64,000 bases of DNA. It comes from Sarcomyxa edulis (lineage: Eukaryota; Basidiomycota; Agaricomycetes; Agaricales; Mycenaceae). This document shows positions 11,188-21,419 of this stretch, piece by piece. Position 1 is the first letter of the stretch. Each line of letters starts with the position of its first letter. Both the position numbers and the translations under genes were made by a program. The notes under the pieces were generated by a model that was given only the letters and a program-made list of their open reading frames with translations, was not told the origin of the DNA and ran no database searches. Location: NCBI GenBank assembly GCA_009761415.1, contig QUOL01000006.1:1426001-1490000 (forward strand). The letters are read 5' to 3'.

Positions 11188-12191
11188 GTTTCGAGCTTGT
11201 GCACTTTTCCCGGGCATGCCTCGGCCAAACTCAGTACTCATCGATACACGTCGAAACTGCTCAATCTAAGGGTCTTCCTGTCCTACTCATCAGCAGCTAT
11301 GTAATCCTCGACATCTTCCTGTAAGAATGCCCAATCCCAACTGCGTAGACACTCAGAATTCTAGGTCTGGCCATATTGCTAGTCTCTAATCTCGGTCACG
11401 GTGCCACTGTTTGTCTTTCGTTTCCCGTGTATCTGGATATGACTCTCCCTCTCTCTAGTGTCCTTCCAAAGGTATTTTGGATTGGTATCGATTATTTCGG
11501 AGAAGTATCGAGTCCGGTGAGTTCTCTACTCGTTGAGGCTTCAGCATCGATCCGAAGCGTAATAAACGGCACGCCGGTAGCCTTCGTCGGGCGTCGGACA
11601 GGTCAATTGTCTAAGATATCTCTCCAGGCAGCAACTTAGATTATATTCCCGAGCTTACCAGGTCAATTTCCTAAGATTCCCTCAATGTTTCTTACTCATG
11701 TCGACTTTGTTGTCAGTCTCAAAAAACGCACGACTTACAACCGGATCGAAGTTGCCATCGACGCCGCTGCATAGTCAGTGTCCTCGCCTGCACCGAGGAT
11801 CTTGTATTCGTCAATCATATTGGCGCTGATGTTGCTTGAACTTCATTCCGGATAATTTTGTGTTCCAACTGTTCATGAATGCGCTCCCTAGTCCTCCTTC
11901 TCCCACCGCGCGATATCATATATCCCCCTCACTCATCCTTGTCCATCATCCTTCGACAAAATGTTTTCCTAACACCACCCTCCTCCTCCTTACTATTCAC
12001 TATGTGCCGAAGATTGTCTCAGGTTTGGTTTTAGTCCAATGATTAGTGCCATGTACCTTTTATTCTTTGTGTAAATGGGTATTCTATGCTATACCTATGC
12101 ATAATGTGTTTGTAGAACAGACTGAACAGGCTCGCGGTCCATAAAATTCATGCCCGAGACTTGCCCGAGACCTTTCTGGAAGCCTTGTAAG
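11188..12191. other. No supported gene
   Basis: The frame at 11376-11639 (+) has no recognisable domain. A minus-strand stretch near 11730-11815 has a short open segment followed by a GTAAGT donor, but nothing joins to it convincingly. It could be relic sequence between the two copies of the palindromic repeat. Confidence 0.4.
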
Positions 12192-12278
12192 TCGCGGGGG
12201 AGCCAAACATGCGCATACCGCCACCGAGATTTTTGCCAGTCGTTGTGGAAAGGTCAAAAGTTATAAGGTTCAGAGTAA
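12192..12278 (+). repeat. Palindromic repeat, left half of the occupied copy
   Basis: Left part of the ~200-bp repeat interrupted by the Ngaro element. It includes the arm CGTTGTGGAAAGGTCAAAAG (12241-12260) and ends ...TTCAGAGTAA, where the element begins. The right half resumes at 18705. In the empty copy (10988-11187, minus strand), this end is followed directly by ACAAAAGAACAAAC. Confidence 0.88.
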
Positions 12279-12464
12279 TGAAAGGCTTGAGAAAGGAGGA
12301 ACGGGATGAATCGTGGGCCGCTTTTTCGTGACCGTGACAGGCGCTCGTTTACCGACGTTCCACTATCCGTTACACTCGCGTTTCTTGAACTCGTACTTCT
12401 ACGTTCACTACTTCCGTCTCTCGTTCCTCTCTCCTCTGTACTTCTCTCCGTCGGAATTTTTGAC
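12279..12464 (+). repeat. Ngaro split direct repeat A1
   Basis: 186 bp, beginning TGAAAGGCTTGAGAAAGGAG and ending GGAATTTTTGAC. I saw no difference from A2 (18231-18416). It forms the left end of the element. Confidence 0.93.
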
Positions 12465-12555
12465 TCAACCACTTTTATCATACTCGCAACCCATTCCGAC
12501 CATTATAATCTCAATTACTCGCCCTTTCCTAATTTCATCAAATCCGAAATTTCAA

Positions 12556-14966
12556 ATGTCTCAGTCCCAGAATACCAACCCACGCGCCACATCAACAGCT
12601 CCTCCCGCCAACCCTACCAAACCTCGTACTCGCGCAGCCGCCATGGCTCAGAACCCCAATGCCTCCAACAATCCCATCAGCGACACCCAAAACCCTTCCG
12701 ATGCGCATAATCGCCCACTTGACACCACGAACAAACAAGCGCCCGATCCCGCCCCGACTTTGCCTCAAATGGACATCAATGATGTCATGAATCGTGTCAC
12801 ACAAGCACAGCCACCACTCACACCCACAGCCACAGCGATCAATAAACCTTCGACTTCCACCAACCCTTTGCCCGCTCCCATCCCCACCACAGCGAAACCT
12901 CGTAAACGCCCCAACGTCGCCGCCGAACCTCCAGCTGAGCCTCCTTCAGCCGCCAAGAAGAGGAGGACCGACAAAGGTAAAGGCCGACAAATCGACAACC
13001 CCATTTCCAATATCGATCTCGAAGAAGCAGACGTCGCTCACCAGCTTATCAATAATATCCCTGGAATACCTCTCGCAGCTTTACCTCAGCATCGTTTCCG
13101 TCCTCCACCCTCCGCCGTCATCCCCAATCAAAACGATCAATACATCCCTCAAATCGCTTCGACAGTTCCTTTTAATTATCATAGGGCTCCCGACCCCATC
13201 CCCTCCTTCTTACAACAACCACGAAGAGTATCCTTTTCTAATCAACAATCGAATTCACACTCCTCCGACCCCTCAAGTCTCGCTCAAGCCATAGCGAATC
13301 TACCTACCGGACACATCGAAAACTACGACCAATTACGACCGAACGCCAAATCATCCCGTCAAATGGACCTCACCACTCCCATTCGACCTTCCCCCCGTCA
13401 TAGTCAACCCCCTCCTCTCAATTCAATACAACGATTTTCAGATCATCGTCGACACCCCTCTCCGACGGTAGAGGAAATAGAGGATGAGGACTCAGACCTC
13501 GGAAGGAATTTCGGAATTGACGAAGACGACGAAGACGACGACGACGATGAAATCGTCTCGATGAAAAAGTCTCATATGATCAAGATTTTACGAGCCCACA
13601 ACGAAGAGCAAATGCGCGAAAGAGGTGAGTAATCTCCCCTCATTATCCACAACAATCTACACATCTCGTTTCATTCATTCTTCCTCCAATATTTATATAT
13701 CATCGTTTATACTCTTCCTTTTCATTCTTTTCCCTTTTCGCTTTCAATTTTCATTTCTCTTTTCAATCCACACATCCTTACACACAATTCAAAGATCGGA
13801 ACGAAGCAATTCGAGCCGCCGTTCACTCCAGTAACCGCAAAGCATCCAAATCCATAAACGTTCCCTCCACTATTATCTCCTCCAAAAATCCATTATCTTC
13901 CGCATACGTCGATCAATTCCTCGATACTGTCAAACCCACATCCACTACTCCACCAGTTACACGTCACGCTCCCCCTTCCGCGTCCGCACCTCTTCTCGAT
14001 CCAAACCAATTAGTCATTCCAGCCGTTGTAGTAAACGCCTTTCGCAAAGGCTGGGTAGAACACATTCCAATCCATCTCCTTACCAATGCAGCATGTCGCG
14101 ATGCAATGACCGCTCTTACAAAGAATCCCGATTCCGCCTTTTCCATCGTCGCCGGTCGTCTCACATCCAAAGCTCAGACAATGGATTCTTCCAAAGAACG
14201 TTACATCGAAGCCATTTCTTGGTCGGACGCCGCTCGTCGCTTCGTCACTGCCATCCGTAGTCATCTATGGGCTGCTGGAGATTCAGCCCCAGGCGGTGTC
14301 AACGCAAATCTCATAGCGGATTCATGGGAACTTCATTTCAACAACATCCGAGTACGTCCAGACTTCGAAACATCTTTCTCTTCCTATCGCGAATACGACA
14401 TAACGCTACGCCGAACATACGTTCATGATACTACCGGTTTCAATCCCGCCGTCTGGCAACAAGATACATACAATTCTATCATTTCAACCCAGAATCAACA
14501 CAGTTTATCGGTCATCCAACATCATTTAGGTATCAATCCTACATCACAGTCCTTTCTTTCCAACGCAAACTCCACATTTCAACCTTCGAATTACGCCTTC
14601 CCAAAGAAACCTCTTCGTAACGCATATATCCCCAACAACACTCCCTTCCAGCAACGCACCGATAACGGCTGGGCCCCCAGGTCTAACAATACCAATCCAA
14701 ACCACATTCCACCTCCCAACGCCGCCCCGCGCATTCCCAACAAGTGCATGTATTGCAAGTCCACCACTCATAAGTTCTCCTTCTGTAACGGCACTCCCAC
14801 CTACCTCCATAAAGACCCAAACGGAGCTTGGAAAGACCCAAACGGCGCCTCCGTTTGCGTCAACTTCAACGGGCCTATGGCATGCCCAAGAGGTCCAACC
14901 TGCCCTTTCCTTCACGCTTGCTCGCTCTGTGGCAATGGAAGCCATTCTGCTCAATCGTGCCCTTAA
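12556..14966 (+). CDS. Ngaro ORF1, gag-like protein with zinc fingers
   Basis: Probable nucleocapsid-type protein of the retrotransposon. The chosen start is ATG at 12556 (MSQSQNTNPRATST); the open frame extends further upstream, but that part overlaps repeat A1 and has no gag-like character. Exons 12556-13624 and 13795-14966 (170-nt intron, GTGAGT...AAAG) give 746 residues. The N-terminal part is Pro/Ala/Thr-rich with a basic patch (AAKKRRTDKGKGRQ) and an acidic run (about 13500-13550). The middle is a helical region (SDAARRFVTAIRSHLWAAGD). The C-terminus has CMYCKSTTHKFSFC, then a CCCH finger of spacing C-x8-C-x5-C-x3-H (CVNFNGPMACPRGPTCPFLH) and a knuckle CSLCGNGSHSAQSC. These fingers should bind nucleic acid. 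The last 32 nt overlap the RT frame. Confidence 0.85.
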
Positions 14967-16693
14967 GGATTTCTTCTTCCCCATTGTCACTCCTTACAAA
15001 CACGAACGATGGGCGCAGATGTTAGACGAAGCAGGGGTTTTAGACGAATATGCAGATATCCCTTTAGGCATAGAGAACGGCTTCGAGATAGGCCTCGAAG
15101 AGTTTTCCCTGACCTCTACATTTTCTCCTCCTAATCACTACAAATCCTCCGAGCACCACAATTACATCGTAGAGAAATACGCAGACGAGATAAAATTAAA
15201 TCGCATTTCCCCGGGCTATCCTCCAGAAATCCTCGAAAAACTTGTTGGTCATTATCGCACAGCCCCGATGAACGTCGTCGAACGAGTTCCCGGCGGCAAA
15301 CTCAGAGCTACTATCGATCACTCCTATCCACGCAACAATCCTAATATCACCTCCATAAATTCTAATATCGATTCCAAACGTTTCCAATGCGCATGGGGAT
15401 CCTTTTCCGAAACATGGCTCTTAGTCGCCGATGCTCCAGAAGGCACGCAAGTACGAAAACTTACTACATATTCATATTTTCACATTCTCACAATTAGTCT
15501 AGGCTGCAGTCTTCGACGTCGAAGCGGCGTTTCGTACAGTTCCCACCGCACCACGCAACCGTCCCTTCACAGCGCTACTCATAGGTTTTCTAGTACATCT
15601 CGATCATTGTCTAAATTTCGGACTGGCTCCCGCACCTGGTATCTTCGGACGTCTCGCAGACGCCATCGCAATCATTTTTCTATTCTACGGTATTCAAGCT
15701 CTTATCAAATGGGTCGATGATTTCGTTTTCTTCAGGTACCCGACTGGCCGAAACTCCTCCGGCGACTGGATCTATAGCTACGACGAGCAGCTGATCTGGT
15801 CGATCGCGAAGGAATTAGGTTGGCCGTGGTCACCAGAAAAATTCGTTCCCTTCGCCTTCAACTTCACATACATCGGCTTCGACTGGTCTCTTGAAAACAA
15901 AACGGTATCCCTTCCAGATAAAAAACGAACAAAATATCTCAACAAACTTCTTCCTTTCCGCGATATAGGCTACCCCTCCACACGCGAACAATTAGAATCT
16001 CTCATAGGCACTCTCAATCATGTTACTCTTATACTTCCAGACGGTCGCGCGCATCTCCCTTCACTTTTCAAACTTCGTTCTACCTTTCCCGACAATTCTC
16101 GTTCTTGGACCACTCGCAAAATCACCTCTTCTGTAGCCGACGATATAAACTGGTGGATAACACGTCTTCAAGAACCGTGGTGCGGTATGAATATTATCAA
16201 ACCTCCTCCTCCCCTTCATATACAACTCTTTGTCGATGCATCCACAGGATGGGGCTTAGGTCTCACTTTGGATGGGAAATGGCTCGCATGGCAACTTATT
16301 CCGGGTTGGAAAGCTGACGAAAGAGACATCGGTTGGGCCGAAATGGTCGCTGTAGAACTTGCAGTTCGCACGCTCGTTGCAGCCGGTTACAAACACTCGC
16401 ACATCATTATTCATTCCGACAATAAAGGAGTCGTCGGTTCTATGCGAGCCGGTCGTTCTCGTAACGCTCCTTCAAATGCAATTCTTCGACATATCGTTGC
16501 ACTCCTACAAGAACATTCATTATGGATAACTACAGAATGGGTATCAACCAAATTAAATCCCGCAGACGCTCCCTCTCGAGGCCAATTTCACTCTCGTTCT
16601 TTACTTTTCCCTTACCCACCTAAAATTCCCTATCACTTGAAACCCTTCGTACACCCTTCCATTAGCTATCACGACTCACGACTGAAGCCCTAG
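14935..16693 (+). CDS. Ngaro ORF2, reverse transcriptase and RNase H
   Basis: Copies the element RNA into DNA. The first ATG is at 14935 (MEAILLNRALKDFFF), overlapping the gag end in the +1 frame. Exons 14935-15450 and 15503-16693 (52-nt intron, GTACG...CTAG) give 568 residues. The intron length is not a multiple of three, so splicing is required. RT landmarks are GGKLRATIDHSYPRNN, FDVEAAFRTVPTAPRNRPF (motif A), LAPAPGIFGRLADA and the catalytic WVDDFVFF box (a V-D-D variant of Y-x-D-D). RNase H landmarks are LFVDASTGWGLGLTLDG, WAEMVAVELAVRTL, IIIHSDNKGVVGSM and STKLNPADAPSRG, which supply the Asp/Glu/Asp/Asp set. No methyltransferase follows. Confidence 0.9.
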
Positions 16694-16806
16694 TATCAGA
16701 CATTACACGAGCTACTTACAATAATATTAAATAATTAATTTTCAAACCTTCTCTAGCAATTAGTCCTCGCTCGTTCTTCCTCTTCATCCACGAACACTCC
16801 ACAATC

Positions 16807-17964
16807 ATGCGAAACCTTCATAGAAAATCTTCACATTCCGACAGAATCACTTTAGAAACCATCGCAAAATTCATTCCCAAAAAACCATCCTCCGAACTTA
16901 CTATCTCAAACTTCGCTTATCGCGCCAAAGCATATCGATACCATCGAGCTCACACCTTTCGTCCACAAACCTCTCCCACATACGCTACCTTACTACAAAA
17001 CGAAAGAATAGACAAAGTCATTAGTCGTTCTTGGGCCATATCCACCTCCAAGAAATACGCCAACGCGGTTGAACATTTCTTTCGTTTTTGCGATATTCTC
17101 GACGTACCCTTATACTCTCGCCTTCCTGCATCCGAATACATCCTCTGCGCTTTCGTAGCAGATTCGGCAGGCAAAATTGCTGGAGGTACTATCGCTGCAA
17201 AAATCTCCGCCATTCACGCTTGGCACACTCAGAATAACCAATTTTGGAACGGAGGACAGAGACTAAAAGCAGTCCTCGCCGGAGCAGAAAAGATGACTCC
17301 AGATTCATCCCGTCGTCCAGAAAGACCACCAGTCACCATTCAAATGATCGCCATGTTATATCATGACCTAGACCACAACAACACTCTCGACATTGCCGTA
17401 TATTTCGCAGCCTGCTGCGCCTTCTGGTGTCAGATTAGGCTAGGAGAACTCTTCCCCGAAAACCAACGTACCTTCAATCCAAAACACGCTCCAGCCCTTT
17501 ATCATCTTTTTCCTCCGATCGCTTCAGGATCGCGAAGACTTCATCTTCCCAGAACTAAAATGGCCGGTGATAGAGGCGAGGATGTCATGATGCTTCGACA
17601 GAACGACAACGATCCCATAGCCGCACTCGAACATCATATTACTTCCAATAATCTCACCTCCAATGACCCTCTCTGTTCATATCGAGACCTCAAAAACAAG
17701 CTAATACCCCTCACCAAGCGCAAATTCCTTCTTCGCTGCAATGAAATTTGGTTCTCTCGAGGTCTCACCATCCCTACTACAGGTCACGCCTTTCGCATTG
17801 GCGGTACTACACATCTACTCATTTCCGGTGTTCCACCTCACATTGTCAAAATGATGGGACGCTGGTCATCCGACGAATTCCTGAAATATTGGAGATCCTT
17901 AGAAATCATCGCTCCATTGTACGCCGAACTTCTCAAACCTCTCGAATATCAGATTCTAGCGTGA
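16807..17964 (+). CDS. Ngaro ORF3, tyrosine recombinase
   Basis: Integrates the element without cutting a target duplication. One uninterrupted exon of 385 residues from ATG 16807. An N-terminal core-binding region (ISRSWAISTSKKYANAVEHF) precedes the catalytic domain. Catalytic positions by count: Arg211 in CQIRLGEL, a probable Lys251 in RTKMAG, His327 and Arg330 in GHAFRIGGTTHLL, Trp353 (in the second His/Trp position) in MGRWSSDEF, and the nucleophile Tyr361 in LKYWRS. All are present. It lies 113 nt after the RT/RNase H stop and ends about 100 nt before repeat B1. Confidence 0.92.
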   Translation: MRNLHRKSSHSDRITLETIAKFIPKKPSSELTISNFAYRAKAYRYHRAHTFRPQTSPTYATLLQNERIDKVISRSWAISTSKKYANAVEHFFRFCDILDVPLYSRLPASEYILCAFVADSAGKIAGGTIAAKISAIHAWHTQNNQFWNGGQRLKAVLAGAEKMTPDSSRRPERPPVTIQMIAMLYHDLDHNNTLDIAVYFAACCAFWCQIRLGELFPENQRTFNPKHAPALYHLFPPIASGSRRLHLPRTKMAGDRGEDVMMLRQNDNDPIAALEHHITSNNLTSNDPLCSYRDLKNKLIPLTKRKFLLRCNEIWFSRGLTIPTTGHAFRIGGTTHLLISGVPPHIVKMMGRWSSDEFLKYWRSLEIIAPLYAELLKPLEYQILA

Positions 17965-18067
17965 TGGGTCTCCTTTCCCAGGCTTATGTTCACTTCGTTC
18001 CATTTTCCGGGTGTGTCTCCTTTCTCTTCTCTTCCCTCGACGCGCCTTGCTTAGGTTCCCCGTTTTT

Positions 18068-18230
18068 GGGTGATCTCGGTTCGTTCTCTCAGACACACCC
18101 CCTGGGTCTTCGAAATGGTCCGAAAGTACCTTTTCTCGACTTCCCCCCCACATCACGACAGATTGGCACTGCACGAAGTTTTCATCTCATTCTATTACAC
18201 ATATCTATCGACGAAAACAACAGCACGAAA
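18068..18230 (+). repeat. Ngaro split direct repeat B1
   Basis: 163 bp from GGGTGATCTCGGTTCG to AACAACAGCACGAAA. Repeated at 18542-18704 (B2) with no difference seen. It abuts A2 directly at 18230/18231. Confidence 0.93.
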
Positions 18231-18416
18231 TGAAAGGCTTGAGAAAGGAGGAACGGGATGAATCGTGGGCCGCTTTTTCGTGACCGTGACAGGCGCTCGT
18301 TTACCGACGTTCCACTATCCGTTACACTCGCGTTTCTTGAACTCGTACTTCTACGTTCACTACTTCCGTCTCTCGTTCCTCTCTCCTCTGTACTTCTCTC
18401 CGTCGGAATTTTTGAC
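18231..18416 (+). repeat. Ngaro split direct repeat A2
   Basis: Internal copy of A1 (12279-12464), joined directly to the end of B1. The B1A2 junction is the hallmark of the split-repeat arrangement. Confidence 0.93.
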
Positions 18417-18541
18417 CCCACCCACCGTCCCTTTTCTTCTTTTCTTTTCTCTCTCGTTTTTGTAAAACTTCGTTCGTACAGACCGTCCAATACAAATGCT
18501 TTGTACAGTACAGTCTGTCGGTGTCTCAGAGATCGTCACCC

Positions 18542-18704
18542 GGGTGATCTCGGTTCGTTCTCTCAGACACACCCCCTGGGTCTTCGAAATGGTCCGAAAG
18601 TACCTTTTCTCGACTTCCCCCCCACATCACGACAGATTGGCACTGCACGAAGTTTTCATCTCATTCTATTACACATATCTATCGACGAAAACAACAGCAC
18701 GAAA
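18542..18704 (+). repeat. Ngaro split direct repeat B2 (right end)
   Basis: Copy of B1 that forms the right terminus of the element. It is separated from A2 by about 125 bp of unrepeated sequence. The host repeat resumes at 18705 with ACAAAAAACAAAC. Confidence 0.93.
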
Positions 18705-18813
18705 ACAAAAAACAAACAAAGATAAGATAAGAGATAAACCCGATTAGGACTTAGCACGACGATATCCTGGGATTTCGCTTTTGACCTTTCCACAACGGAT
18801 GGGTAGGAGTCTG
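18705..18813 (+). repeat. Palindromic repeat, right half of the occupied copy
   Basis: Contains the right arm CTTTTGACCTTTCCACAACG (18778-18797), a perfect inverse complement of the left arm at 12241-12260, then the shared flank GATGGGTAGGAGTCTG. Homology with the empty copy ends near 18813. Confidence 0.88.
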
Positions 18814-21360
18814 AATCACTGGGTGATTACCGCCGATGCGGCTGGATTAAGGATTTCCCTTGATTCAAGCTTGGAAGACAAACGATCCGTGAGCACCGAG
18901 TCGTGATATGGAGTTAAGAGTCCATGTGTGCAGTCGACTCGGGCAACGACCGAGGTGTTGCCTAATTGGAGCAGAAAGATCTTGATATGCAACCACGGTG
19001 TCCGCAATGTATGAGAGTCGGGAAGTTGGTCAATGAGACCCGACTTGATACGACGGATTGATCGCTTAGAACGTACCGGTTCCAACTCTTGTGATAGTCC
19101 CACATGTTGTCTGCCTTGACTTGACAGACAAGGGGGATCGTCTCAGTGCAAATTAGCATGCTACTACAAGCAATCATGCATTCAGGCGACATCTTCGCGA
19201 TAAGTATGAACGACTGAGAAAAAGATGGTCATTTTATCATATGTTGCAGCGGAAATAAACGGATAACTCCGCACCGACTGCTCCTCTAGAAGGCTTCGCT
19301 GTGAAATAGCGAGGGACGACATCGAGGAACAGAGAACACGGTCATGAGTCGATCACTGACAGTGTATCAGCGACTCCGCGATGTACTGATGTTGATCCTT
19401 CCTTTTTATGAGGTTCGAGGCTGTCCTCTGCCTGTCAATTTCCGAGGCTGTCGTCAGTATGTGCGTAGAACGTAGTGATTGCATCGATAGGTCAAGTATC
19501 AGCGCAAGATGGAATGTCTGAGCCTTAAATAGACGCATCGTGTGTAGGTGGAGGGGAGTTCAATCTGATAAGATGTTGAAAAACAACCAGGAATTCGGAG
19601 GGGCGTGTGGTGAAATGGATACGCTTGTTCTAGCCGGGGCCACCGACGACAGGTAAAGTTAGATTGGGTGGAGGAGAGAGCCTGGAAAGGCATAAACCCA
19701 CTCACCGTATCGAAGGTGGATGCGTACAAACACATGAACCAAAAATATACCAACCACCGTAGGAAGGTATAAATATATTCATGGGCGGCAGCCAATATCA
19801 ATCATGCGTAGGGTATAGCACATCTTCCAGGGATCTGGAACCACAGCTTGATGAGATCCCAGTGTCTTTCCGTATTGAGAGCATGGGTTTGGGGGAGTTT
19901 TCTGGTTAATTGTGGCGTCATTTGCAGGTCATGAGCTCGGCTCGACGGTAGGGCTGTACTCGATCGTGAATATGGAAGTCGACGGACTGTAACGCGGCAC
20001 AAATGTCTCTCGGTGGTCACAGAAGCTCCGGAACTAAGAGAAACAGGTGAACACATGAGCTTCCTGGGACGGGAAACTATGCGACAGTGTCAGCTTATCA
20101 GCGGAAGAGCTGTTGATGACAAGATGACATCGGTCAAGACTCCCCGATATGGAGCCAGTTAATTAGCGATGATGACGCATGGCTACATTGCGCAAAGAAT
20201 CCCAAGTTAGAGCGGGATCCCAGTAATGTGAGCCTCGATTGGCTTGAAAAGATACAGGGGCCCAGTATAAGTGAAATTCGAGACCTATCGGTGACATTAG
20301 AAGCCTAACGCGTGCGAGAAATCCAAGGCTGTGAAGCAGAATGCGTTATTCGAAGAAATAAATGGCGAACCTATAGCTACCAGTTGTTTCGTGCACACGG
20401 ATTATCGGACCCTTGCACGGCATTGCCCGTGTCGCGGCTCCGATGGTGGGATCGCGTTCTCGCAATGTAATTGGCGTGGTAGCTTTGTGCGTCAAACGGG
20501 TGCTGAAGGCTGGGTCTACAAAGGGTGTGGCAAAGTAGTGTGAGAGACGAACGTCAAGTCTTTCACCAAGGGGGAAACATACTTTGGAGCCGACTATCAT
20601 ATAGCACACGATCACTCTAAAGAAGGGAAAAAATCGATGGAAAATCGGATCTAGTGGCTGATACGGAAGTAATAGCAGCAAGTTGAAGCATGAGGATACA
20701 AGCAAGGACTTGCCTTGGATGTGTACAATGTTTTACTTCTAGCTTGCGCTGCCATCGAGCTGTGTAACAAAAAAAAAGTGTGGGAGCGACCGCAATAAAC
20801 GGGCACACAAAGGATGGCATCTAGATGGCAGTATAATGGCCGTGATCAAGAGCATCAGGTGCGATTCTGACAATGGTGGAATGAAAGAGTGCAGACCGGT
20901 TAAGATCGATGCGATATGGTACGTCGCAGCAAGTTTGCACCAATCTTGCAGCAACTCCGCAGGTTATCGCTACACCGATAGATACGGTGATGTGCGGAGT
21001 GATAGATGATGATAAGTACATAGTAGATGGGAGAAGTTGAGATCTTGAGGTACATCGGGGAGAGCGTTACTTACGAGATGTTACAAAACGTTACATACCT
21101 ATAGGTTACAGTTGCCGTCATCCAGCACGTAAATCTAATAGCAACGGACCGCAATCAAATACCAAAAAAAAAGGAAAAGGTGAAAAGTTATAAAACCTGC
21201 TGAAAACCTGTTTTTCAATACCCGGCATGGAAATCTCCCAAGTGTTCGAACCAGTTTTTCTTTGGTTTTGGTGTTGATTCGATTTCCGCTGCTGTTCTGG
21301 TCTTCGAATTCCTTGAACAATCACTCATTTCCTATAACTGGCTTCCTACGCGCCGAGCTC
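18814..21360. other. Gene-poor stretch, no supported gene
   Basis: About 2.5 kb with only short frames on both strands. The minus-strand frames at 20346-20954 contain hydrophobic runs but no consistent splice model, and many frames begin at non-ATG codons. It may contain decayed genes; nothing specific is recognised. Confidence 0.45.
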
Positions 21361-21368
21361 TATATAAA
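21361..21368 (+). promoter_or_regulatory. TATA box of the gene at 21420
   Basis: TATATAAA-type sequence (TATATAAATC at 21361) about 59 nt upstream of the ATG at 21420. Spacing and sequence fit a core promoter; no experimental support is available here. Confidence 0.55.
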
Positions 21369-21419
21369 TCACAACAAAATCTAAAGAACCTCGCCTGTCA
21401 AACCCCACCTTCTTCTAGC

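Larger units (their letters stand above)
12279..18704 (+). mobile_element. Ngaro-like tyrosine-recombinase retrotransposon, apparently intact
   Basis: About 6.4 kb, with the split-direct-repeat layout A1 - ORFs - B1A2B2: A1 12279-12464, B1 18068-18230, A2 18231-18416, B2 18542-18704. Both repeat pairs are identical by eye. It encodes a gag-like protein, reverse transcriptase plus RNase H, and a tyrosine recombinase, all with open frames once two introns are removed. No methyltransferase domain lies between RNase H and the recombinase; together with the split direct repeats this points to Ngaro rather than DIRS or PAT. No target-site duplication is seen, as expected for integration by a tyrosine recombinase. 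Identical repeats and intact frames suggest recent insertion. Confidence 0.92.

Noticed and set aside
12313..12555. The upstream extension of the gag open frame as coding sequence
   Set aside because: It overlaps direct repeat A1, and the same translation appears in A2 outside any gene. The ATG at 12556 starts a gag-like sequence.
16694..16806. A methyltransferase domain between RNase H and recombinase, as in DIRS elements
   Set aside because: The gap is only 113 nt with no coding potential, which supports a Ngaro assignment.
14106..18465. Minus-strand and other-frame open readings within the Ngaro element
   Set aside because: They lie opposite or inside well-supported gag, RT or recombinase exons or in the terminal repeats, and show no domain.
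19610..19680. A-box-like TGGTGAAATGGATACGC that resembles a tRNA D-arm
   Set aside because: No B-box (GGTTCGANTCC) follows within tRNA distance and no cloverleaf can be drawn.
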